Source: an uncultured Clostridia bacterium
GTDB taxonomy: Bacteria; Bacillota; Clostridia; Oscillospirales; Ruminococcaceae
Length of the DNA: 40,217 nt
Reading direction: 5' to 3'
NCBI GenBank assembly: GCA_945876755.1
Contig: CAMCPM010000017.1
Span: forward strand, 1 to 40,217
The notes under the pieces were generated by a model. It worked only from the letters and a program-made list of their open reading frames with translations, searched no databases and had not been told where the DNA came from. A program made the position numbers and the translations under genes. This document shows positions 30,707-37,471 of the stretch, piece after piece; the first letter of the stretch is position 1; every line of letters starts with the position of its first letter.

Positions 30707-31594
30707 ATGACTAAACAAATTGATTTAAAAGCAATGCTTGAAAACAAGATGAAGGCTATCGTTCCTACACAGGGAGCGGCTTTGAAAATCGAACGTGCGG
30801 AAAGGTCTATTCCCAAGAACCTTATGTATGATGCCGAAAGCACCGATTTATCCGCAGAGAAAATCTCAGAGGATAATCAGTATCAGCCTGTCAGAGTATT
30901 AAAGGGACTGACCGTAGAAGAAGCGAAAAACATTGATGATGAAATGAACCGATTCATTGATGCCGTTCTTGTTCCAAATATTGATTATGGTATTATTCCT
31001 CATTGCAACAAGCCAACTCTTCTGAAGCCAGGAGCAGAGAAAATTATGAATTATCTGTCGCTTATCGCAAGAACCGTAGTTGAAAATCGTGTTGAGGACT
31101 ATGAAAATGGATTTTTCAGCTATGAAGTCAAGGTGTCGCTGCTTGATTATAATGGCATTATAAGGGGAGAAGGGATAGGAATTACCAACTCCAAGGAGAA
31201 CAAATACGCAAAACAGAACGGTTACAGCGTTCAGAATGTTGTTCTAAAAATGGCGAAGAAGCGTGCGTTGGTGGATGCTGTTCTTAACGTAGGCAGCCTG
31301 TCAGCTCGCTTTACGCAGGATATCGAAGATATGAACATTGAAACTCAGCAGGTCAGAAATTCTACAATACCTACAAATAACTCAGGAAATGTAACTGTTT
31401 CCAAGTCATCAACGGACAAGCCTGCAACCGCTAAACAGATAGCATATCTTGAAAGGCTTATGCAGGAAGCAGGTTCATCTGCTGATTCCCTTGACCGCTA
31501 CTGTCAGAAGAATTATGGCGTTGACAGTTATCGGAATGTAAGCTCCTATCAGATTTCCGAGCTGATTGAGAAATTCATAGCGGCAAAGGGATAA
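30707..31594 (+). CDS. Probable single-strand annealing protein (Rad52/Erf-like)
   Basis: 295 residues, ATG after CAAGGAGG. The motif DYGIIPHCNKPTLLKPGAEKIMNYL split around residues 89-112, the beta-rich YEVKVSLLDYNGIIRGEGIG and the helix VVLKMAKKRALVDAVLNVG (about 172-190) are typical of phage and plasmid annealing proteins of the Rad52/Erf/Sak superfold. A C-terminal module (TAKQIAYLERLMQEAG... QISELIEKF) resembles tails found on such proteins. It sits directly behind the YqaJ exonuclease, which supports the assignment. The subfamily is uncertain. Confidence 0.7.
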   Translation: MTKQIDLKAMLENKMKAIVPTQGAALKIERAERSIPKNLMYDAESTDLSAEKISEDNQYQPVRVLKGLTVEEAKNIDDEMNRFIDAVLVPNIDYGIIPHCNKPTLLKPGAEKIMNYLSLIARTVVENRVEDYENGFFSYEVKVSLLDYNGIIRGEGIGITNSKENKYAKQNGYSVQNVVLKMAKKRALVDAVLNVGSLSARFTQDIEDMNIETQQVRNSTIPTNNSGNVTVSKSSTDKPATAKQIAYLERLMQEAGSSADSLDRYCQKNYGVDSYRNVSSYQISELIEKFIAAKG

Positions 31595-32093
31595 AAAAGA
31601 AGCACAGGAAGAATTTTGTTTAATATCCTACTTAATATATGTGAAAAGTGTGATTACAAAAAATAATGCAACATATTGTATGGTCCTTAGAGCAAATTCT
31701 TCCTGTACACTGCTTGAAGGAGAAGAAGATTTATCAAGTAAATAATATACAGAAGAATTGATTGAAACTGCATCTTACATTTAATAAAAAAATGTTGTTG
31801 GTGTATGTGTTGTATTTGCCCGCACTAATCCCGTTATCATTTGAGTGAAGAACGAAGCAAGAAGAAACATCGTTTTGTTATATATGCAGCATTTTTTAAT
31901 CGGATAACGGCAGGCTGTTGTTTATAAGTAACAAAAAAACGACAAATAATTATGAGAAAAGAGGTGTTTTATATTCAGATGAAAACAAAAACCATTTGAG
32001 CTATACTTAGGGTACTATCAAAGGAAAACATAGTTTATAATAGCTATGCGTAATCCTGAAAATAGAATATTTTTATGAAAGGAGTTGTTCCTT
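31595..32093. other. Gene-free 499-bp region with inverted repeats (candidate origin or small RNA)
   Basis: No open frame is convincing. A perfect 13-base inverted repeat, ACAGGAAGAATTT (31604-31616) and AAATTCTTCCTGT (31694-31706), encloses 77 bases. CCGTTATC (31831-31838) and GATAACGG (31903-31910) form another. A lone TATAAT at 32036-32041 lies about 50 bases before the next gene. It is the longest gene-free stretch in the element. A replication or transfer origin or a structured RNA are the main options. Confidence 0.5.
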
Positions 32094-32288
32094 ATGAACA
32101 ACACGCAGATTAAAGAACACATGAAGAAGAATCATGTGCATATGTGGGAGGTAGCTGAAAAGCTAAATATCCATGAAACAAATTTTTCTAAGTTATTCAG
32201 GCATGAGCTTGATGAAAAATGGAAGAAGGAGATATTTTTAGCCATTGAGCAGATAATTTTAGAACGAATAGGTGATGACCAACAATAA
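32094..32288 (+). CDS. Small helix-turn-helix-like protein
   Basis: 64 residues from the ATG of MNNTQIKEHMK, after GAAAGGAG. The sequence HMWEVAEKLNIHETNFSKLFRHEL has the spacing of a helix-turn-helix, followed by a helix EIFLAIEQIILERIG. Proteins of this type are frequent in firmicute integrative elements as small regulators, possibly of replication or excision. It is followed at once by a large structured hairpin. The function is inferred from shape only. Confidence 0.7.
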   Translation: MNNTQIKEHMKKNHVHMWEVAEKLNIHETNFSKLFRHELDEKWKKEIFLAIEQIILERIGDDQQ

Positions 32289-32295
32289 CAACATA

Positions 32296-32376
32296 TCCTA
32301 TCGGCATTAAGGGTTAATAATGGTCGTTGCTGGCTCATTCTGAGCCTACGCCCATTATTAACATAGGATTTTTTGA
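32296..32376 (+). other. Nested three-stem hairpin directly upstream of the replication-like gene
   Basis: ATCCTAT (32296-32302) pairs with ATAGGAT (32364-32370); inside, GTTAATAATGG (32314-32324) pairs with CCATTATTAAC (32353-32363); at the tip GGCTC/GAGCC (32333-32347). A T-run follows. It may be the terminator of the small regulator, but its size and position 44 bases before a putative replication initiator also suit a nick-site hairpin (double-strand origin or oriT). Confidence 0.65.
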
Positions 32377-32419
32377 TAAACCTGCCTATATTATATAAGT
32401 ATTTTACGAGGTGAACGAT

Positions 32420-33523
32420 ATGCTTCATACATTTCAGCTTGAAACAGAGATAACGTACAGTCAGTATTCATATCTGCTAAATAACTTACCTTCATTAAGG
32501 CAAGTCGGAGAAAGAACATTCGTATCGAATTATTATAAGAAGAAGGGCGTAGTTCAGATAGACTTGCAAAAATGGGAGTGCTCAAAATATGTAGATATAA
32601 AACTCTATAAATATTACCTGACTGTACGATTTAATCTGTCGGCTGTAATGAATGAGCATACATATACACTGTTGAAGGGCGATAGGTATTCTGCTGATGA
32701 AATAGCAGAGCGGATAATAAAAAGGTTATATGAAATCAATGAATTGCGCTATGTCACAATGAGTCAGAAGAATATCAACGATTATATCACCGTTCGTATG
32801 GATTTTGCAGAAGATATTGAGTTTCAGTATCCCGATTTGCTTGCATATCTATGTAACATGTCATTTCCATATAGGCATTATGGAATGAAACCTTTTACAC
32901 CTCATAACAAGATGCTTTCTGCATATCTCTACGAAAGCTGCTGTTTCGGTAATAAATCCCGAAAATTCAATTTATATAGAAAAATGTCAGATATTATCAA
33001 TAATGACAGGTTTATTACCGATGATGAACGCAAGAGCCTGACTAATCTTTTTCGGTTTGAAATTCAAATTATGAGAAGAGGTATCAGGACAATTTCTCAA
33101 AATCTGCTGACAAAGAAGATAATTACCCCCTTCCTTGACGAACACTTCTGCTTCAATTACATATTAAAACAAGCAATAACGGTGTTCAAAGAAGAACCGT
33201 ATGTATGTTGCAGCGAAGCACAGAAGATAATCTGTAATAGCAGTTATAATGAGCGAGATAAACAGATTATGCTTTCTATAATCAGAATGATACCTGTCTG
33301 CAACGGCTTATACTGGCTTGAAAAGGCTGTTGATGACAGAGAATCACTCATACCGTCATCATACGGTGATTTAAAAACTTTTAGGAGATATTTGAAAAAG
33401 ATACGCTCTCTCGGTATTCAGCCTGTAACAATACCTGATGAATATGCTATACAGCATAACATACAGGAAATACCCAGCATAGCAGAAATATTAAAGAAAG
33501 AGAGGTTAAACCAAGATGATTAA
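32420..33523 (+). CDS. Possible rolling-circle replication initiator (gene II/X or Rep_trans-like)
   Basis: 367 residues from the ATG of MLHTFQLETE, seven bases after GAGGTG. Features that suggest a Rep-type endonuclease: ITVRMDFAEDIEF (about 120), resembling the conserved R-x-D-x-x-x-D/E-I segment of phage/plasmid replication proteins, YRHYGMKPF with a tyrosine-rich region, and LFRFEIQIMRRGI (about 214), like the LLRFEVxL motif of that group. The length matches NicK/MobT-type proteins, which act both as replication initiators and relaxases. The assignment is by weak motif resemblance and context. A strong hairpin lies just upstream. The last eight bases overlap the next gene. Confidence 0.42.
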   Translation: MLHTFQLETEITYSQYSYLLNNLPSLRQVGERTFVSNYYKKKGVVQIDLQKWECSKYVDIKLYKYYLTVRFNLSAVMNEHTYTLLKGDRYSADEIAERIIKRLYEINELRYVTMSQKNINDYITVRMDFAEDIEFQYPDLLAYLCNMSFPYRHYGMKPFTPHNKMLSAYLYESCCFGNKSRKFNLYRKMSDIINNDRFITDDERKSLTNLFRFEIQIMRRGIRTISQNLLTKKIITPFLDEHFCFNYILKQAITVFKEEPYVCCSEAQKIICNSSYNERDKQIMLSIIRMIPVCNGLYWLEKAVDDRESLIPSSYGDLKTFRRYLKKIRSLGIQPVTIPDEYAIQHNIQEIPSIAEILKKERLNQDD

Positions 33524-33719
33524 TTCAGTGGATTATCTTAAAACGGCAAAACTGCCGAAGTCTATTCCCACAACCATGATTTACATTCGCTCTCCGTACA
33601 TGAAAATGTTATCTGTAAAGCCTAATCAACATCAGATAGCCTTAACTCTGATTGAGATTGCTTACAAAAACGGACTGATTAACCATGCAACCTATAAAAA
33701 CATTATTAACCATATTTAA
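33516..33719 (+). CDS. Small protein of unknown function between rep-like gene and integrase
   Basis: 67 residues; the ATG overlaps the end of the previous gene, and AGAGAGG lies about nine bases upstream. Basic and mildly hydrophobic (KLPKSIPTTMIYIRSPYMKML; C-terminal EIAYKNGLINHATYKNIINHI). Being small, basic and just upstream of a serine integrase makes it a candidate recombination directionality factor, but this rests on position and size only. Confidence 0.6.
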   Translation: MINSVDYLKTAKLPKSIPTTMIYIRSPYMKMLSVKPNQHQIALTLIEIAYKNGLINHATYKNIINHI

Positions 33720-33731
33720 GGAGGATTTTTT

Positions 33732-35498
33732 ATGAACATCAAGAAAAGAAAAGTTGTATTTTACGGAAGGGTGTCTACCGAACATGATGCACAGCTTTCG
33801 GCATTTGATAATCAAATGCAGTGGTACGAAGATTTATTAAAAACACATGAGGATTGGGAGCTTGTACATATGTATTCAGACAAAGGCGTAACAGGAACAC
33901 AGGCAAAGAAAAGACCCGGTTTTATGAAGATGATTGAAGATGCAAAGAAAAGTATGTTTGACTTGATTGTAACAAGAGAAGTGTGCAGATTTGCAAGAAA
34001 CACTGTAGATACACTGACATATATACGGGAACTGAGAAAAGCTGGCGTTGAGGTCTATTTTGTGCAGGATAACATATGGACTTTCAGCTCACAAGATGAA
34101 CTTAAGCTTACAATAATGGCGAGTCTTGCTCAACAGGAATCGGCAAAAATATCAGAGCGTGTACGTGCAGGTCAGGCAACAAGCAGAAAAAATGGCATTT
34201 TGTACGGTAACGGAAATATCTTGGGTTACACTCTTGTTCGTGGTAGAAACAGCTCCGAAAACACCTATGTCATTGATGATGAACAGGCTGAAACCGTCCG
34301 AATCATTTATAAGCTGTGCTTGGAAGGAAAAGGACAGAAAAGAATATGTCAGGAGCTTGAACTCTTGGGAAGGAAGAACGCCGAAGGGGAGGTCAAGTGG
34401 TGTCCTTCAAAGATAAGCCGAATCCTTCATAACAAGACCTATGCAGGATATAAAGGATATTTAAAATCTCATGTTGAAGATTATCTTGAACATTCAAGGG
34501 TTTTAAATCGGGATTTATCCTCATATATTTATGAAAAGGGCGATTGGGAGCCGATAATTTCGGAAGAAGAATGGAATCGGGTACAGGAGATTCTTGAACA
34601 GAAAACCGTTCATATCAAGGACAAGCAGGGAAAATCAAAACGCACAGGTAAAAATCTATCATCTGATGTATGGCTTCACAAGCTCAAATGCAGCTGCGGA
34701 AGCTCTTATAACAGATGCAAATGGAGAACAAACAAGAAGTCAGGTGAAGAAGTCTTTGGCTATCAGTGTTATAATCAACACAATAACGGCAGTCTTAATT
34801 TCCGAATCAAAAACAATTTAAGCACAGAAGGGTACTGCGGCATAAAAATGACAGCCGAATGGAAACTTGATTTTATGGCAAAGAACATATTGGAAGTTCT
34901 GTGGTCAGACAGGAAAAATGCGGTTGATGAAGCTATGGAACTTATCGAGAAATATTATTCAGATGAGTCATCTTCCATAATCAAAAATGATATTTCTGCA
35001 TTGACAAGGAAAATTGAAAAGTTACGAAACAGAATAAAATCTCTGCTTGATATGCGTATGGACGGAGAAATCAGCAAGGAAGAATATGCTGAATACAAAA
35101 ATCAGATAGAATCTGAGATAAGCGAAATTCAAACTAAACTTGATGAACAGCCTGAACAGGAGGAAAACGAGTCAGCAACAGATAGAATTATCACTAATCT
35201 GAAAACAATCAGAAGCAGACTTGAAGAGTACGTTGATTTTTCGGGAAACTCCATTGACAAGGATATAATTGAACATATGGTCGTACAGATAATCCCCCTT
35301 GCTGACGGAAAATACAAATGGGTTTTGAACCTTATTGACAAATTTACAGGAAAGGAGTATGATATTACTTGTAGTGTTACAGGCAGAAAAAATAATAGCA
35401 GTATTATGTTTGATTCCAATGAGCTTCAAACCATATCTTTCGCAGGGGAAAAAGACATATTTGAGTTTCATAACTGCTCAGGCTGCTATCAAGGATAA
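33732..35498 (+). CDS. int: Large serine recombinase (integrase) of the element
   Basis: 588 residues as present here; ATG after AAGGAGG. The resolvase domain holds the catalytic serine S15 in FYGRVSTEHDAQ, then FDLIVTREVCRFARNTVDTL and the helix SLAQQESAKISERVRAGQ. The recombinase domain follows (GYTLVRGR... to KISRILHNKTYAGYKGY). The zinc ribbon has CSCGSSYNRC near 319 and YQCYNQHN...GYCGIK. A coiled coil spans roughly 415-475 (LTRKIEKLRNRIKSLLDMR, EYKNQIESEISEIQTKLDE). The last codons, CSGCYQG-stop, are the attachment core, and the TAA is host DNA. In the circular form the frame would run on for 50 codons (see 25813-25965). It is last in the operon. Confidence 0.96.
   Translation: MNIKKRKVVFYGRVSTEHDAQLSAFDNQMQWYEDLLKTHEDWELVHMYSDKGVTGTQAKKRPGFMKMIEDAKKSMFDLIVTREVCRFARNTVDTLTYIRELRKAGVEVYFVQDNIWTFSSQDELKLTIMASLAQQESAKISERVRAGQATSRKNGILYGNGNILGYTLVRGRNSSENTYVIDDEQAETVRIIYKLCLEGKGQKRICQELELLGRKNAEGEVKWCPSKISRILHNKTYAGYKGYLKSHVEDYLEHSRVLNRDLSSYIYEKGDWEPIISEEEWNRVQEILEQKTVHIKDKQGKSKRTGKNLSSDVWLHKLKCSCGSSYNRCKWRTNKKSGEEVFGYQCYNQHNNGSLNFRIKNNLSTEGYCGIKMTAEWKLDFMAKNILEVLWSDRKNAVDEAMELIEKYYSDESSSIIKNDISALTRKIEKLRNRIKSLLDMRMDGEISKEEYAEYKNQIESEISEIQTKLDEQPEQEENESATDRIITNLKTIRSRLEEYVDFSGNSIDKDIIEHMVVQIIPLADGKYKWVLNLIDKFTGKEYDITCSVTGRKNNSSIMFDSNELQTISFAGEKDIFEFHNCSGCYQG
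35474..35495 (+). other. attR: Right attachment site core (attR) at the 3' end of int
   Basis: CTGCTCAGGC-T-GCTATCAAGGA. Read in the ppdK frame it and the next bases give Ala-Gln-Ala-Ala-Ile-Lys-Asp-Asn-Ala-stop, so the bases to its right are probably the displaced natural end of ppdK. Confidence 0.85.
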
Positions 35499-35561
35499 CG
35501 CTTAATTTCGCTTTGGTATGGGATTTCACGATCCCTTATAAGATTGTGAAACAATAAAAAT

Positions 35562-35595
35562 ACCTCCCTGTTCCGTTTGGAATGGGGAGGTTTTA
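35562..35595 (+). terminator. Displaced native ppdK terminator
   Basis: ACCTCCCTGTTCC pairs with GGAATGGGGAGGT around a GTTT loop, followed by TTTATG. It lies 64 bases after the reconstructed ppdK stop codon (35504-35506), the right place for the original ppdK terminator, and now serves int. Confidence 0.75.
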
Positions 35596-35662
35596 TGTTA
35601 TAGCAAAGCCGTACTCGAAAATTTCTATATTAAAATGGTTGATAAATTAAAGTTTAGCTTAC

Positions 35663-35895
35663 AAAATACGAGGGGGAAACCTATGAGGGGACAAGGAAAA
35701 ACTAAAAACCAACAAAAATCGGCATTTCCTTTTCCCCTAACGGTTTCCCCCTCGTGCTCCCCTTTCCCTTACACCCCTTATCCTTTGCCGATTTTTAAGC
35801 TTGGGAATTTAAATTTTATTTATTTAAATTAACTTTTGAGAACTGTTTTGTCATGTTTCAAGGTAACATTCAATTTTTTAAATGGTTCTCCTCTA
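35663..35895. repeat. Repeat B, copy 2
   Basis: The uninterrupted copy: CGAGGGGGAAACC and GGTTTCCCCCTCG form a perfect 13-base stem. The flanks AAAATACG and ATGGTTCTCC match copy 1 at 11240-11490. Confidence 0.75.
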
Positions 35896-35918
35896 ATTTG
35901 CTTTTTCCTGCAAAATGA

Positions 35919-36050
35919 CATCGGTAGCCGGAGGGGGTTAGGGTTTAGGGAAAGAGAGTGCAGAGGGAAAACCGCAAGGGGAAGGGGGAGACGGCAACGG
36001 CGATGACATTCAATGAGTGCTCCCCCTTCCCATGAAGGTTGTCCCTTTGC
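35919..36050 (+). repeat. 150-bp palindromic repeat, copy 3 (diverged)
   Basis: Matches 3949-4090 from GACATCGGTAGCCGGAGGGG through GACATTCAATGAGTGCTCCC to GAAGGTTGTC with scattered substitutions and small deletions. Confidence 0.75.
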
Positions 36051-36343
36051 ATAATACGATAAATTCTTGTTTATAACATACTAACGTCATCGAGCAACAA
36101 ATGCAAAGATTCTCGCAAAGTAGATTACGGAAAGAGTGCAGGCTCAGCCTGCAAATTCTAATTTGTTCAATTCGTAATTAATGTGGTGTATACGGTGTGA
36201 TATGGTTTTCTGCGCTTTTAAAAATAGTATCTTTAATTACGCATTACGAATTACCCATTATATTAAATTCCTATAAGTCCAGCAGCTGTTAGCTGTCTGC
36301 TCCAAAAGAAAATGTGAAAAAAATAAAAAATTTGAAAAAACTC

Positions 36344-36400
36344 TTGACAAAGCTACCGGAAATGTTATATAATTTAAAATTGATGGGGTATCCATACCCC
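36344..36400 (+). promoter_or_regulatory. Consensus promoter and leader hairpin of rpmH
   Basis: TTGACA (36344-36349) and TATAAT (36368-36373) are both perfect consensus boxes with an 18-base spacer. A hairpin, GGGGTA-TCCA-TACCCC (36385-36400), begins a few bases after the expected start point and may stabilise the 5' end. Confidence 0.88.
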
Positions 36401-36441
36401 GAAAACCTTAAACGGATAATTACGCTGAAGGAGGAGAAACA

Positions 36442-36576
36442 ATGAAAAGAACTTACCAGCCTAAGAAGCTCCACAGAAAAAAAGAGCATGGCTTTATGAA
36501 GAGAATGTCTACAAGAAATGGCCGCAAGGTTCTCGCTAGAAGAAGAGCTAAGGGCAGAGCCAGACTTACTCACTAA
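36442..36576 (+). CDS. rpmH: Ribosomal protein bL34
   Basis: 44 residues, a very basic component of the large ribosomal subunit. [18 protein letters not shown] is the family start and [20 protein letters not shown] the family end. ATG follows AAGGAGGAG. It heads the conserved rpmH-rnpA-yidD-yidC-jag cluster, driven by a perfect promoter and followed by a hairpin terminator that would let only part of the transcripts run on into rnpA. Confidence 0.98.
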   Translation: MKRTYQPKKLHRKKEHGFMKRMSTRNGRKVLARRRAKGRARLTH

Positions 36577-36587
36577 GGTCTGCGAAA

Positions 36588-36674
36588 AAAACAGATCGCT
36601 TTCGCTGTCTGTTTAACAAAATGATAAGACCACAAGTAAGGGGTTATATTGCCTTTGAATTGTGGTCTTTTTCT
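36588..36674 (+). terminator. Terminator/attenuator between rpmH and rnpA
   Basis: First hairpin AAACAGA/TCTGTTT (about 36588-36614). Second, stronger hairpin AAGACCACAA (36626-36635) / TTGTGGTCTT (36660-36669), followed by TTTCTTT. This would reduce the amount of rnpA message relative to rpmH. Confidence 0.75.
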
Positions 36675-36723
36675 TTGACAGATAGTTTAAAATGTGAAAA
36701 TTATACAAAGGGTATTGCTCTTT

Positions 36724-37128
36724 ATGAAGTATACTATTAAAATAAAGGAAAACAAGGACTTCCTGAACATCTATAAAAAAGGTAAATTTGTGGCAGGTAA
36801 AGCTGTGACGGTCTATTACCGCAGAAACGCCAGAGGTAAAACTCGCCTTGGTATCACTACGGGCAAAAAGGTCGGAAACGCTGTTACCCGAAGCAGGTGC
36901 AGAAGAATAATCCGTGCTGCTTACCGCGAAAATGAGGAGCTGTTCCCCAAAGGCTATGATTATATAATCGTTGCCCGTCCCGGCTGCGGTGTGTGCAAGT
37001 CCACTCAGATAAGCGGCTTTATGAAAGCAAAAGCTATACCCAGTATTCTTAAGTCTATTGAGAAAAAGAATACAAATTGTAATAATACTAATAAAAATAA
37101 TGATAAGTATAATACGGAAAGCAAATGA
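36724..37128 (+). CDS. rnpA: Ribonuclease P protein component
   Basis: 134 residues from the ATG of [13 protein letters not shown]; an upstream in-frame ATG has no ribosome binding site. It binds the RNase P RNA for 5' processing of tRNAs. Family features: [45 protein letters not shown] (the basic RNR-type motif, about 48-70) and DYIIVARPG. The last 20 residues ([19 protein letters not shown]) are an Asn-rich extension beyond the usual end. The stop codon overlaps the yidD start by four bases (ATGA). Confidence 0.96.
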   Translation: MKYTIKIKENKDFLNIYKKGKFVAGKAVTVYYRRNARGKTRLGITTGKKVGNAVTRSRCRRIIRAAYRENEELFPKGYDYIIVARPGCGVCKSTQISGFMKAKAIPSILKSIEKKNTNCNNTNKNNDKYNTESK

Positions 37129-37418
37129 AAAAGCTTTTATTACTGTTAGTAAAATTTTATAGGCGGTTTATCTCTCCGCTGAAGCCGCCTTGCTGCAAGT
37201 ATTATCCCACCTGTTCTACCTATGCGATCCAGGCGATAGATAAGCACGGTGCTGTTAAAGGAACGCTTCTTGCAGTCTGGAGGGTTCTTCGCTGCAATCC
37301 GTGGAGCCTTGGGGGCGTAGACCCTGTGCCGGACAAGTTCGGGTTCTATACTTTAAGTAGACGCTATGGAAAAGGACGGACAACTCCGCCCGACAATAAC
37401 CCCGACGAAACTATATAA
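37125..37418 (+). CDS. yidD: Membrane protein insertion efficiency factor YidD
   Basis: 97 residues; small membrane-associated protein that helps YidC-dependent insertion. Conserved blocks: [28 protein letters not shown] split at residues 11-38, [20 protein letters not shown] and GGVDPVP. It overlaps rnpA by four bases, so it is translationally coupled. The C-terminal 20 residues after the core ([18 protein letters not shown]) are hydrophilic. Confidence 0.96.
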   Translation: MKKLLLLLVKFYRRFISPLKPPCCKYYPTCSTYAIQAIDKHGAVKGTLLAVWRVLRCNPWSLGGVDPVPDKFGFYTLSRRYGKGRTTPPDNNPDETI

Positions 37419-37471
37419 CTTATAGTTATATATTAATATATATCAACAAATCGTATAATCCGGAGGTAAAA

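Larger units (their letters stand above)
25791..35495 (+). mobile_element. 9.7-kb serine-integrase element inserted in the 3' end of ppdK
   Basis: Bounded by 22-base imperfect direct repeats. Inside, left to right: the stranded integrase tail frame, a small helical protein gene, XRE regulator (minus strand), DUF697-like protein, two zinc-ribbon membrane proteins, a cysteine-rich microprotein, ArdC-like protein, YqaJ exonuclease, annealing protein, small DNA-binding protein, possible replication initiator, a 67-residue protein and the integrase. There are no capsid, portal, terminase, tail or lysis genes, no VirB4/VirD4-like ATPases and no classical relaxase. This fits an integrative mobilizable element, a plasmid-like integrated replicon or a phage-satellite-like island. 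Its lower-GC, AAA/GAA-rich codon use contrasts with ppdK. The native ppdK terminator is now beyond the right end. Confidence 0.88.
35596..36343. other. Repeat-filled spacer before rpmH
   Basis: No gene supported. It contains repeat B copy 2 (35663-35895), the diverged third copy of the 150-bp repeat (35919-36050), a reverse-oriented GTGACGTTAGTA module (about 36066-36095) and AATTACGCATTACG tracts (about 36170 and 36234). I saw no DnaA boxes although rpmH often neighbours dnaA. Confidence 0.65.

Noticed and set aside
32296-32376. Simple terminator only
   Set aside because: Not fully rejected: the T-run supports termination, but the three nested stems and position before the rep-like gene are kept as a separate origin hypothesis.
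25791-35495. Prophage
   Set aside because: Exonuclease and annealase are phage-like, but there is no terminase, portal, capsid, tail, holin or endolysin gene in 9.7 kb.
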